Shown here one piece after another: positions 1-6,510 of a stretch of 7,651 bases of DNA. The first letter of the stretch is position 1, and every line of letters starts with the position of its first letter. This stretch comes from Peptostreptococcaceae bacterium (GTDB lineage: Bacteria > Bacillota_A > Clostridia > Peptostreptococcales > Acidaminobacteraceae). Location of the stretch: NCBI GenBank assembly GCA_013619035.1, contig JABXKX010000613.1, forward strand, positions 1 through 7,651. The letters run 5' to 3'. The position numbers and the translations under genes were made by a program. The notes beneath the pieces are model-generated. The model had not been told where the DNA came from. It did no database searches and saw only the letters and a list, made by a program, of their open reading frames with translations.

Positions 1-88
1 GAATTTTCAGTATTTTAAGATGATTTTGATAGTTGGTAAATTAATACTTTTTTATCGCTAAAAAGTGTGGTACTATCTTATTACTGCT

Positions 89-118
89 TTGACTAGGACA
101 ACGTTTTCATGTCATTAT
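89..118 (+). promoter_or_regulatory. Candidate sstT promoter
   Basis: TTGACT at 89-94 (5 of 6 to the -35 consensus) is followed after 18 bases by CATTAT at 113-118 (4 of 6 to the -10 consensus). TATCAT at 116-121 is a better -10 hexamer but sits too far away (21 bases). A second, -35-poor option is TATGAT at 150-155, closer to the gene. Which one is used cannot be decided by eye. Confidence 0.35.
96..110 (-). promoter_or_regulatory. Candidate cre (CcpA operator) in the sstT promoter
   Basis: Read on the minus strand this is ATGAAAACGTTGTCC. It fits the catabolite-responsive element consensus WTGNAANCGNWNNCW everywhere except the last base. It has the central AACGTT core and lies directly behind the candidate -35 box, inside the promoter spacer, where bound CcpA would block transcription. 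No CcpA gene is visible in the window, so the regulator is inferred. Confidence 0.4.
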
Positions 119-186
119 CATATTCTTTTTAATAGTTTACTCTGAGCAGTATGATTTAAACTTAAGAGCATAAGAAGGGGAAAAAA

Positions 187-1434
187 ATGAAAAAATTATT
201 GAGTAAATGGAACCAAATCAGTTTGGTAAAGAGGATCATTATCGGTCTTTTATTAGGTATTGTATTGGCAGTTGCTGTGCCAGAATATGCAAAACCAATT
301 GCAATATTCGGATCTTTATTTGTTGGTGCTTTAAAATCAGTAGCACCTATTTTAGTATTATTCTTAGTAACTTCAGCTATCTCTCAACATAGAAGTGGCC
401 AAAAAACAAATATGAAATCAGTAGCACTTTTATATATTGTTGGTACTTTCTTAGCAGGACTAGTAGCGGTTGTTGCAAGTTTTATATTCCCAATTACATT
501 AGAACTTGGTGCTGGCGCTGAAAACTTTGCACCTCCAGGAAATGTTATTGAAGTATTAAAAACATTACTTTTAAATGTTGTTGATAATCCAGTGAAAGCA
601 TTGTTCAATGCCAATTATATTGGTATCTTAACATGGGCATTATTATTAGGTCTTGCACTTAAAAATGCGGCTGAAACAACTAAAACACTGATTAACAATA
701 TTTCGGATGCATTAACTCAAATCGTTAGATGGGTAATTAATTTTGCACCACTTGGTATCATGGGTCTTGTATTTGATACAATTGCTACAAATGGTTTAGA
801 TTCACTTTTAGATTATGGTAGATTATTATTGTTATTGATTGGCTGTATGTTATTCATGGCGTTGGTTGTGAATCCATTAATTACATTTATCGGTATCAGA
901 CGAAATCCATATCCATTGGTATTAAAATGTTTAAAAGACAGTGGTATTACTGCATTCTTTACAAGAAGTTCTGCAGCCAATATTCCAGTAAATATGAAGT
1001 TATGTGAGGAATTAGGATTAGATAAAGATACGTACTCTGTATCAATTCCTTTAGGTGCAACAGTTAATATGGCTGGAGCAGCAATTACCATTTCAGTTTT
1101 AACATTAGCAGCAGTTAATACTATGGGCATCCAAGTTGACTTAGGTACAGCATTAATCTTAAGTTTATTATCAGCAGTAAGTGCTTGTGGTGCTTCTGGA
1201 GTAGCTGGTGGATCACTTCTGTTAATTCCACTTGCTTGTAGTTTGTTTGGAATCCCAAATGATGTTGCGATGCAAGTTGTAGGTGTTGGTTTCGTTGTTG
1301 GTGTTATCCAAGATTCATGTGAAACTGCTCTTAACTCTTCAACAGATGCATTGTTTACGGCAGTATCTGAATTTGCAGAGTGGAGAAAAGAAGGTAAAGA
1401 AATTAAAATTGTTTCAAGAAAAAAAGCAGCTTAA
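187..1434 (+). CDS. sstT: Serine/threonine:Na+ symporter SstT
   Basis: Imports L-serine and L-threonine across the cytoplasmic membrane with sodium; member of the dicarboxylate/amino acid:cation symporter family. The 415-residue length matches the known family (E. coli SstT is about 414). Recalled E. coli SstT is very similar throughout, with near-identical blocks such as [14 protein letters not shown] (257-270), the NMAGAA unwound helix-7 segment (294-299), the [10 protein letters not shown] hairpin-2 tip (334-343) and helix 8 [12 protein letters not shown] (376-387). In helix 8 the position of the acidic-substrate Arg of aspartate transporters is Glu379, as is normal for SstT, which fits a neutral amino acid substrate. 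D387 and N383 match conserved cation/substrate positions. The start follows an AGAAGGGG ribosome site at 173-180. It appears monocistronic, with a hairpin terminator right behind it and a candidate cre site in its promoter. Confidence 0.96.
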   Translation: MKKLLSKWNQISLVKRIIIGLLLGIVLAVAVPEYAKPIAIFGSLFVGALKSVAPILVLFLVTSAISQHRSGQKTNMKSVALLYIVGTFLAGLVAVVASFIFPITLELGAGAENFAPPGNVIEVLKTLLLNVVDNPVKALFNANYIGILTWALLLGLALKNAAETTKTLINNISDALTQIVRWVINFAPLGIMGLVFDTIATNGLDSLLDYGRLLLLLIGCMLFMALVVNPLITFIGIRRNPYPLVLKCLKDSGITAFFTRSSAANIPVNMKLCEELGLDKDTYSVSIPLGATVNMAGAAITISVLTLAAVNTMGIQVDLGTALILSLLSAVSACGASGVAGGSLLLIPLACSLFGIPNDVAMQVVGVGFVVGVIQDSCETALNSSTDALFTAVSEFAEWRKEGKEIKIVSRKKAA

Positions 1435-1441
1435 TAGCAAA

Positions 1442-1473
1442 CACCTATTTCGTAAAGAAATAGGTGCTTCTTT
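1442..1473 (+). terminator. sstT terminator hairpin
   Basis: A perfect 10-bp stem (CACCTATTTC at 1442-1451 with GAAATAGGTG at 1457-1466) encloses a five-base loop and begins seven bases after the sstT stop. The following tract, CTTCTTT, is T-rich but interrupted, so termination may be incomplete. Confidence 0.75.
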
Positions 1474-1486
1474 AATAATACTATAT

Positions 1487-1522
1487 AATTCTAACTTGAA
1501 TAACTTCTGGTTAGAATTTTTA
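1487..1522 (+). terminator. Second hairpin after sstT
   Basis: AATTCTAAC (1487-1495) pairs perfectly with GTTAGAATT (1510-1518) around a 14-base loop and is followed by TTTA. It may act as a back-up terminator behind the weak T tract of the first hairpin. The stem is AT-rich and the T run short, so this is less certain. Confidence 0.35.
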
Positions 1523-1593
1523 TCATTCAGAAACACTTGAATAGTTTGGATTACTAGAAAATGTTTATTCGATTAGTCTAATATCAAAATGTG

Positions 1594-1619
1594 TAGTATA
1601 CTAGAACTAAGGCTATAAA
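1594..1619 (+). promoter_or_regulatory. Candidate promoter of the KamA-family gene
   Basis: Two -10-like boxes occur: TATACT at 1597-1602, inside the 10-bp palindrome TAGTATACTA (1594-1603), and TATAAA at 1614-1619. Neither has a recognisable -35 box at the right distance. The imperfect inverted repeat ATTAGTCTAAT (1572-1582) lies just upstream and could be an operator. No leader long enough for a riboswitch separates these boxes from the gene. Confidence 0.3.
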
Positions 1620-1642
1620 TCTATCTCAAGAAAGGAGAAAAA

Positions 1643-2743
1643 ATGACACTATGGAAAGATAAATGGAAACATTCGGTTAAAGACTTAAAAGAAGTATCAT
1701 GGGACATTGAAAATCCTGAAATTTTGGAGGCTGTTGTCAAAAGACATCCAATGGAGATTCCTAATTACTATTTTAATTTAATTGATTCAAATGATCCAAA
1801 TGATCCAATTAAAAAACTAAGTTACCCGAACGAATTTGAAGTGAACTTAGATGGTAGTTATGATACATCAGGGGAAAATGAAAACACAAAAATGCCAGGT
1901 TTACAACATAAGTATAAAACGACAGCTCTTGTGTTAACAACTAATGCGTGTTTTATGTATTGTAGACATTGTTTTAGAAAGAGAATGGTTGGTATCAGTA
2001 CTGATGAAATAAACAACAGGTTAATAGAAACCGTTGATTATCTTAAAGAACACAAAGAAATAAATAATATACTGTTATCAGGAGGCGACTCGTTTTGTTT
2101 AAGTAATAATACTATTAAAGAATACTTAGAACAGTTAACAGATATCGAACATTTAGATTTTATTAGATTTGGCACTCGAGCACCAGTGGTATTTCCCGAA
2201 CGTATTACAAGTGATCCAGAGTTAATAGACATGTTAAAATCATACAATAAGAAAAAGAGAATTATGATTGTAACACAGTTTAATCATCCAAGAGAATTAA
2301 CTGAAGAAGCAGCACATGCAATTAAATTATTAATAGAAGCAGGACTGAGCGTCAACAATCAAACTGTTTTACTAAAAGGTGTGAATGATCAGCCAGAAGT
2401 ATTAGCAGCTTTATTGAACAATTTAAGTCGTATAGGCGTAGACCCTTACTATGTTTTTCAATGTAGACCAGTTAAAGCAGTTAAATCAGGTTTCCAAAAA
2501 ACATTAATATCAAGTTATAGACTCGTAGAAGAGACAAGACCTTTGTTAAATGGATTATCTAAAAGGTTTAGACTGATAATGTCTCATAAGCGTGGGAAGA
2601 TAGAAATTATAGGAACCCACGAAGATAATATGATTTTTAAATTTCATCAAGCAAAACATGGAGATGATCAAGAAAGAATATTCATGGTACCAATATCAAA
2701 CGAAGGCCAGTGGCTAGATGATGATTTAAAAATGATTGAATAA
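1643..2743 (+). CDS. KamA-family radical SAM/PLP aminomutase, substrate unassigned
   Basis: Predicted cytoplasmic radical S-adenosylmethionine enzyme of the lysine 2,3-aminomutase family, which shifts an amino group between adjacent carbons using PLP and a [4Fe-4S] cluster. The cluster motif CFMYCRHC supplies C103, C107 and C110; R112 matches the carboxylate-binding Arg of clostridial lysine 2,3-aminomutase. SGGD (146-149) and NQTVLLKGVND (239-249) are typical of the family. The PLP lysine is probably K319 in SHKRGKIEI, where the classical enzyme has PGGGGK. The two Asp residues that bind the lysine side-chain amine (D293 and D330 in the clostridial enzyme) align with R275 and I312, so lysine is an unlikely substrate. 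The zinc-binding C-terminal cysteines of the classical enzyme are absent, and 366 residues is shorter than about 416. AAAGGAG at 1631-1637 supports the start. It appears monocistronic. It is not the EF-P modifying EpmB type by sequence detail. Confidence 0.85.
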   Translation: MTLWKDKWKHSVKDLKEVSWDIENPEILEAVVKRHPMEIPNYYFNLIDSNDPNDPIKKLSYPNEFEVNLDGSYDTSGENENTKMPGLQHKYKTTALVLTTNACFMYCRHCFRKRMVGISTDEINNRLIETVDYLKEHKEINNILLSGGDSFCLSNNTIKEYLEQLTDIEHLDFIRFGTRAPVVFPERITSDPELIDMLKSYNKKKRIMIVTQFNHPRELTEEAAHAIKLLIEAGLSVNNQTVLLKGVNDQPEVLAALLNNLSRIGVDPYYVFQCRPVKAVKSGFQKTLISSYRLVEETRPLLNGLSKRFRLIMSHKRGKIEIIGTHEDNMIFKFHQAKHGDDQERIFMVPISNEGQWLDDDLKMIE

Positions 2744-2763
2744 AATGCAGAATTAAATTGAGT

Positions 2764-2828
2764 TTGTCAACTTTATAGAATTAGGTTTTCCCTGATTCAT
2801 ATATAAAGTTTGACAATGCTTTTTTTAT
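2764..2828 (+). terminator. Long-stem terminator after the KamA-family gene
   Basis: The outer stem pairs TTGTCAACTTTATA (2764-2777) with TATAAAG-T-TTGACAA (2802-2816, one bulged T). The inner stem pairs GAATTAGG (2778-2785) with CCTGATTC (2791-2798, one G-T pair) around loop TTTTC, with bulge ATA at 2799-2801. It is followed by GC and eight T bases. It starts about 20 bases after the stop. The other strand lacks a clean T run, so use by the convergent ClC gene is doubtful. Confidence 0.85.
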
Positions 2829-2866
2829 TTTACGGAACAAATTAAATTATTTATCGTCCAAAGCTT

Positions 2867-2871
2867 GGAGG
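2867..2871 (+). promoter_or_regulatory. Strong ribosome site for a possible 17-codon ORF
   Basis: GGAGG lies seven bases before an ATG at 2879, as good as any ribosome site in the window, yet it precedes only a very short frame. CCAA (2858-2861) and TTGG (2865-2868) could form a small hairpin that partly hides it. Confidence 0.4.
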
Positions 2872-2878
2872 TAAAAAT

Positions 2879-2932
2879 ATGATACCATTTTCGCTAATCG
2901 TTTTAATGATCATTTCAATGATCACTCAATAA
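2879..2932 (+). CDS. Possible 17-aa hydrophobic peptide
   Basis: The frame reads MIPFSLIVLMIISMITQ and ends in TAA. It is almost entirely hydrophobic with no charged residue, like one short membrane helix. Its support is the GGAGG site at ideal spacing. Against it are the extreme shortness, no convincing promoter (the TTGACA at 2810-2815 belongs to the terminator stem and has no -10 box at the proper distance) and no family I recognise. Its last 18 bases overlap the 3' end of the convergent ClC gene. The end of the frame contains the direct repeat AATGATCA twice (2905-2912 and 2917-2924). It could be a small membrane peptide, a type I toxin-like peptide, or chance. Confidence 0.28.
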   Translation: MIPFSLIVLMIISMITQ

Positions 2933-4174
2933 TAAATCTTCTAAGTTTTTATGATAGATACTATCATGAACTATTATTTCTGAGATTTTACTAGTTATCA
3001 AAGTGCTGACAAGTATAGGAAATAATAAGTTATATTGATTGGTAAGTTCAACAACCATTAGAGCACCACTTAGAGGGGCAATCGCAAACCCTGCAAACAT
3101 ACTTGCCATACCAGCAATCGCATAAGTGTTGATGTCTAAGACTGGCAGATTAAACACTAAAAATATTTTCGATAGAGCCAATCCAGCACACACGCCGATA
3201 AAAAGTCCTGGTGCAAAGATACCTCCGATACCACCACTACCAATAGTAATTGAAGTGAGTATGATACTAACAATAGCAATAATGAAAAGATGTGTTGCGG
3301 TGAAATCAGCAGACAAAATCTTACTTGGTACGGGATTGTAAATATAATACTTAGATAAGAAATACAGCGCAAACCCTATAATTAAGGCCCCAATAAGATT
3401 TTTAACAAATTGAGGTACTTTTAAATGAACAAATATTTTCTTTGTATATCTTAAACAAACCATATAGAGAATTGAAAAAATACTCATGACCAAACCTAAA
3501 ATCACAAAATTAAAAAGTTCTTTCATATGATATAAATAATCTGTTTGGAAACCAATGAAGTATGAATCCGTAACAAAAAATCTAACGAGGATTGTTGAAG
3601 CGACTGCTGATAATAAAATTGTCGAAATCATATCAAAATATCTTTTCTTAAATAAGATCTCTACAACAAATAACGTAGCAAAGATTGGCGAATTAAAAAT
3701 ACCTGCCAAACACCCTGCAACGCCACAGCCGATAAGTACTCTTGTTTCATCATCTTTTAGTTTTGAATGATAGGCAATATTTGAGCCTATCGCACCACCT
3801 AAATGAACAATAGGGCCTTGTCTTCCAGCACTGAATCCAGAAATTAATGTTAAAAACGTTCCAATTATTTTATAGAACACAGCAGATGGTTTCATCATCT
3901 GTGTTTTTATGTGCTCAATTTCATACATAACTTGCGAAACACCAAAGCCTTGATTGTTTTCATGTAACAGATTATGTCTTATAAAACCAATGATTAAAGA
4001 TGCGACAACTGGGATAACAAAGAAAAGAAACTTTGTTTCGTATATTACTTCAAAGAAATCAAATCCTAAATTCATTACTTCATTAAAGAGTATTGAAATG
4101 ACGCCACTTACAATACCAACAACAAGTGCTAGGAACATGACTTTATATTTTGGGTTATAATTAATTACTTTCAT
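2915..4174 (-). CDS. ClC-family anion channel/transporter with Gln at the gating position
   Basis: Integral membrane protein of the ClC chloride channel/antiporter family; 419 residues, close to bacterial ClC cores, with no C-terminal CBS domains. Family motifs in order: GFGVS (76-80, where the classical protein has GSGIP), GRQGP (117-121, classical GREGP), the FNSP...FVVE segment (160-172), GGIFAP (317-322) and Y381 in NQYNLLFP, matching the chloride-coordinating Tyr of E. coli ClcA. Two coupling residues differ: the external gating Glu (E148 in E. coli) is Q119, coded CAA at 3818-3820, and the internal proton Glu (E203) aligns with I173, where vertebrate channels carry Val. This predicts passive anion flow rather than Cl-/H+ exchange; that is inference. 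The start is supported by AAGGAG at 4181-4186. It ends in TGA, the only TGA stop here, and is transcribed divergently from the Nudix gene. Confidence 0.92.
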   Translation of the reverse strand: MKVINYNPKYKVMFLALVVGIVSGVISILFNEVMNLGFDFFEVIYETKFLFFVIPVVASLIIGFIRHNLLHENNQGFGVSQVMYEIEHIKTQMMKPSAVFYKIIGTFLTLISGFSAGRQGPIVHLGGAIGSNIAYHSKLKDDETRVLIGCGVAGCLAGIFNSPIFATLFVVEILFKKRYFDMISTILLSAVASTILVRFFVTDSYFIGFQTDYLYHMKELFNFVILGLVMSIFSILYMVCLRYTKKIFVHLKVPQFVKNLIGALIIGFALYFLSKYYIYNPVPSKILSADFTATHLFIIAIVSIILTSITIGSGGIGGIFAPGLFIGVCAGLALSKIFLVFNLPVLDINTYAIAGMASMFAGFAIAPLSGALMVVELTNQYNLLFPILVSTLITSKISEIIVHDSIYHKNLEDLLLSDH

Positions 4175-4199
4175 AGAATTCTCCTTATCTTACTGTTCC

Positions 4200-4205
4200 A
4201 TTATA
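4200..4205 (-). promoter_or_regulatory. -10 box of the ClC gene
   Basis: On the minus strand a perfect TATAAT stands 25 bases before the ClC start codon, with the ribosome site AAGGAG between them. The -35 region (about 4222-4229, read GGTGTT or GTGTTT) is poor. Confidence 0.55.
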
Positions 4206-4215
4206 CCCTATTTCA

Positions 4216-4244
4216 TTGAAAAAACACCCTAAGAATGGTAAGAT
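4216..4244 (+). promoter_or_regulatory. Nudix-glnS promoter
   Basis: TTGAAA at 4216-4221, a 17-base spacer and TAAGAT at 4239-4244 form a promoter. TGG directly before the -10 box supplies an extended -10 element. Transcription would begin near 4251, giving a leader of under 20 bases that holds the ribosome site and no room for a T-box or riboswitch. Confidence 0.6.
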
Positions 4245-4267
4245 AGTTTAGTACAAAAGGAGATGTT

Positions 4268-4756
4268 ATGGAAGTTTGGAATTTATACAACCTCGAAGGT
4301 GAAAAATTAGAACAAACACTGATTAGAGGTCAGGAAATCCCTAAAGGTATGTATCATATGGTTGTTCACATTATGATTAAGAATTCTAATGGTGAATATC
4401 TGATACAAAAAAGATCTGATACAAAGGAATCTTTACCAAGCATATGGGCTTTTACAGGTGGTTCAGCAATTATTGGTGAAGTATCAGAAGAAGCTGCTTT
4501 AAGAGAACTAGGGGAAGAAACAGGTATACATTTAAACAAAGGTGATCTAACCTTTAGTACAAGATTAATCAAACATAATCACTTTGCTGATATCTGGTAT
4601 GACCATATGGATGTGGATGTATCAAAACTAATATTTCAGGAAGAAGAAGTCAGTGCACTTGACTTCAAAACAAAAGATGAAGTTTTAGAAATGATTGAGT
4701 CAGGTGAATTTCATAGATATGAAACAGAATATTTAAGTGCAGTATTTAATATATAG
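4268..4756 (+). CDS. Nudix hydrolase
   Basis: Predicted soluble Mg2+-dependent pyrophosphohydrolase acting on a nucleoside diphosphate linked to another group; the substrate cannot be told from sequence. The Nudix box is complete at residues 65-87: G65, E71, R79-E80, E83-E84 and G86 all fit the GX5EX7REUXEEXGU pattern, and the strand WAFTGG (60-65) leads into it. The N-terminal part, with [14 protein letters not shown] (24-37), resembles the Nudix subgroup related to isopentenyl-diphosphate isomerase (YfcD-like). The 162-residue length is normal. AGGAG at 4258-4262 stands five bases before the ATG. It is the first gene of a unit with glnS: only eight bases lie between its TAG and the glnS start, and the glnS ribosome site overlaps that stop. 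A functional link to tRNA charging is not implied by this pairing alone. Confidence 0.9.
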   Translation: MEVWNLYNLEGEKLEQTLIRGQEIPKGMYHMVVHIMIKNSNGEYLIQKRSDTKESLPSIWAFTGGSAIIGEVSEEAALRELGEETGIHLNKGDLTFSTRLIKHNHFADIWYDHMDVDVSKLIFQEEEVSALDFKTKDEVLEMIESGEFHRYETEYLSAVFNI

Positions 4757-4760
4757 GAGG
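4755..4760 (+). promoter_or_regulatory. glnS ribosome site overlapping the Nudix stop
   Basis: AGGAGG begins on the last two bases of the Nudix TAG stop and stands four bases before the glnS ATG. Ribosomes ending the first gene would be on the site, which suggests translational coupling. Confidence 0.7.
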
Positions 4761-4764
4761 TCTT

Positions 4765-6399
4765 ATGAGTGAAGCAATGATGTCTAATTTTATTCATAAT
4801 GAAATTGACAAAGATTTAAGTGAAAAAAAATATGATATAGTCCATACGCGTTTTCCGCCAGAACCAAATGGTTATATTCATTTAGGACATGCAAAAGCAA
4901 TTATTATTAATTTTACTACCGCGATGAAATATGGTGGACAATGTAATCTTAGATTTGATGATACAAATCCTATTAAAGAAGACATAGAATATGAAAATGC
5001 AATCCAGGAAGATATCAAATGGTTAGGTTTTGACTGGGAGGATCGCCTTTATTATGCCAGCGCTTATTTCCAACAACTTTATGATTTAGCGGTTAGATTG
5101 ATTGAACTTGGTAAAGCTTATGTTTGTGATTTGTCTGCTGAAGAAATGAGAGACTTAAGAGGTGACTACAACCGTGTTGGTGAAGATAGTCCTTACAGAA
5201 ATAGAAGCGTTGAAGAAAACTTAGATCTATTTGCTCGTATGAGAAATGGTGAATTTCCAAATGGTGAAAAAGTATTAAGAGCTAAAATTGATATGAAACA
5301 TCCGAAAATTTTAATGCGTGATCCTGTTATGTATAGAATCAGTCATGTCTCACATCATAGAACTGGTGATGAATGGTGCATCTATCCTATGTATGACTTT
5401 GCTCATCCATTATCAGATGCGATAGAAGGTATCTCTCATTCGCTTTGTTCTAAGGAATTTGAAGAACGAAGAGAATTATACAATTGGTTTGTTGGAGAAG
5501 TAGAAACCTTTGATCATCAACCAAGACAAATCGAATTTGCGCGTTTAAATGTAACCGATACTGTGATGAGTAAAAGACATTTACTTAAATTGGTTGAAGA
5601 TAAATTAGTAGAAGGTTGGGATGATCCTAGGATGCCAACTATAAGAGGGATGAAGAGAAGAGGCTATACAGCATCAGCTATTCGTAGTTTTGTTGAAAAT
5701 GCTGGTGTTTCTAAATCAGATAGTCTACTAGAATTTGCCAATTTAGAACATTTTGTAAGAGAAGACTTAAAACCAACTGCTCAAAGAGTAATGGGTGTTC
5801 TTAATCCATTAAAAGTTGTTATTACAAATTATCCTGAAGGTGAAACAGAAATGCTTGAAATGGAAAACAATCAGGACAATCCAGAAATGGGTACAAGAAT
5901 GATTCCATTTGGACGAGAGATTTACGTTGAAAGAGAAGACTTCATGGAAGTCCCTGAAAAGAAATATTTCAGATTATACCCAGGCAATGAAGTACGACTT
6001 AAAGGCGCTTATTTCATAAAATGTAACGACATCATAAAAGATGATAATGGAGAAGTAACTGAAATTCACTGTACTTATGATAAAGAAACCAAATCAGGGT
6101 CTGGCTTTACGGGTAGAAAAGTAAAAGCTACATTACACTGGGTTTCTAAAGAGCATGGTGTACCATGTCAAGTCAAGTTATACGATAGTATTTATAAGAC
6201 TGAAGATACAGAGATGGTATACAATGAAAATTCAATGACTGTATTGGATAATTGTATTGTAGAACCTTGTTTAAATGCAGCTCAACCAGAAGAAAAATTC
6301 CAATTCTATCGTCATGGATATTTCTGTAGAGACAACAAATCTGAAGATTTGGTATTTAACTTAACGGTTTCAATTAAAGCACCATATAAGAAAAAATAA
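4765..6399 (+). CDS. glnS: Glutaminyl-tRNA synthetase
   Basis: Cytoplasmic class Ic aminoacyl-tRNA synthetase that charges tRNA-Gln with glutamine using ATP. The 544-residue length matches bacterial GlnRS (E. coli about 554). The Rossmann fold opens with [13 protein letters not shown] (30-42), whose HLGH (39-42) is the HIGH motif. [22 protein letters not shown] (207-228) is the conserved block ending in the EGI(S/T)HSLC signature, and VMSKR (267-271) is the KMSKS-type loop in its GlnRS form. The C-terminal half (from about 340) is the two-barrel anticodon-binding region, with LHWVSKEHG (457-465) and a closing GYFC (518-521). These features separate it from GluRS and non-discriminating enzymes. 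It is intact and is the second gene after the Nudix hydrolase. Many low-GC Gram-positives lack GlnRS, so the gene is informative on lineage. A terminator follows directly. Confidence 0.97.
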   Translation: MSEAMMSNFIHNEIDKDLSEKKYDIVHTRFPPEPNGYIHLGHAKAIIINFTTAMKYGGQCNLRFDDTNPIKEDIEYENAIQEDIKWLGFDWEDRLYYASAYFQQLYDLAVRLIELGKAYVCDLSAEEMRDLRGDYNRVGEDSPYRNRSVEENLDLFARMRNGEFPNGEKVLRAKIDMKHPKILMRDPVMYRISHVSHHRTGDEWCIYPMYDFAHPLSDAIEGISHSLCSKEFEERRELYNWFVGEVETFDHQPRQIEFARLNVTDTVMSKRHLLKLVEDKLVEGWDDPRMPTIRGMKRRGYTASAIRSFVENAGVSKSDSLLEFANLEHFVREDLKPTAQRVMGVLNPLKVVITNYPEGETEMLEMENNQDNPEMGTRMIPFGREIYVEREDFMEVPEKKYFRLYPGNEVRLKGAYFIKCNDIIKDDNGEVTEIHCTYDKETKSGSGFTGRKVKATLHWVSKEHGVPCQVKLYDSIYKTEDTEMVYNENSMTVLDNCIVEPCLNAAQPEEKFQFYRHGYFCRDNKSEDLVFNLTVSIKAPYKKK

Positions 6400-6404
6400 T
6401 GTTG

Positions 6405-6429
6405 TGTCCCTATTTATAGGGACATTTTT
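6405..6429 (+). terminator. glnS terminator
   Basis: TGTCCCTAT (6405-6413) pairs with ATAGGGACA (6416-6424); the inner A-T pairs probably open to give a larger loop. TTTTT follows directly. It begins six bases after the glnS stop and ends the Nudix-glnS unit. Confidence 0.85.
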
Positions 6430-6480
6430 ATACATAAAAACAGCGATTTGACGTAAAAATAGAAATGAGAACATATCTCC

Positions 6481-6489
6481 TGCTATACT
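6481..6489 (+). promoter_or_regulatory. Extended -10 promoter of the membrane protein gene
   Basis: TGC followed by TATACT forms an extended -10 element. No good -35 box lies 16-18 bases upstream; TTGACG at 6448-6453 is 30 bases away and too far. Transcription from here would begin near 6496, right at the ribosome site, giving a leader of about 15 bases. Confidence 0.5.
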
Positions 6490-6510
6490 GTGTTTAAAGG
6501 AGGATCTCAT

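Noticed and set aside
384..614. Minus-strand open frame inside sstT, with similar shadows in the KamA-family, ClC and Nudix genes
   Set aside because: They lie opposite or out of frame to clearly conserved proteins, lack their own ribosome sites, and their translations have no family character.
1283..1540. Plus-strand 85-codon frame running out of sstT
   Set aside because: It is out of frame with the conserved helix 8 of SstT and runs through the terminator hairpin.
1643..2743. Naming this gene lysine 2,3-aminomutase or EpmB
   Set aside because: Both side-chain Asp residues are missing and the PLP loop is different; the family is sure, the substrate is not.
2810..2815. Perfect TTGACA as a -35 box for the 17-codon frame
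   Set aside because: It is part of the terminator stem and no -10-like hexamer lies 16-18 bases downstream.
4175..4267. T-box or riboswitch controlling glnS
   Set aside because: The predicted leader is under 20 bases, and only eight bases separate the Nudix stop from the glnS start.
6467..6479. GAGA-N5-TCTC inverted repeat upstream of the membrane protein promoter
   Set aside because: Four-base arms are expected by chance and nothing else supports an operator.
6490..6510. In-frame GTG upstream start for the membrane protein (seven extra residues)
   Set aside because: The AAAGGAGG ribosome site would lie inside the coding sequence and the -10 box would overlap the start; ATG at 6511 is at ideal distance.
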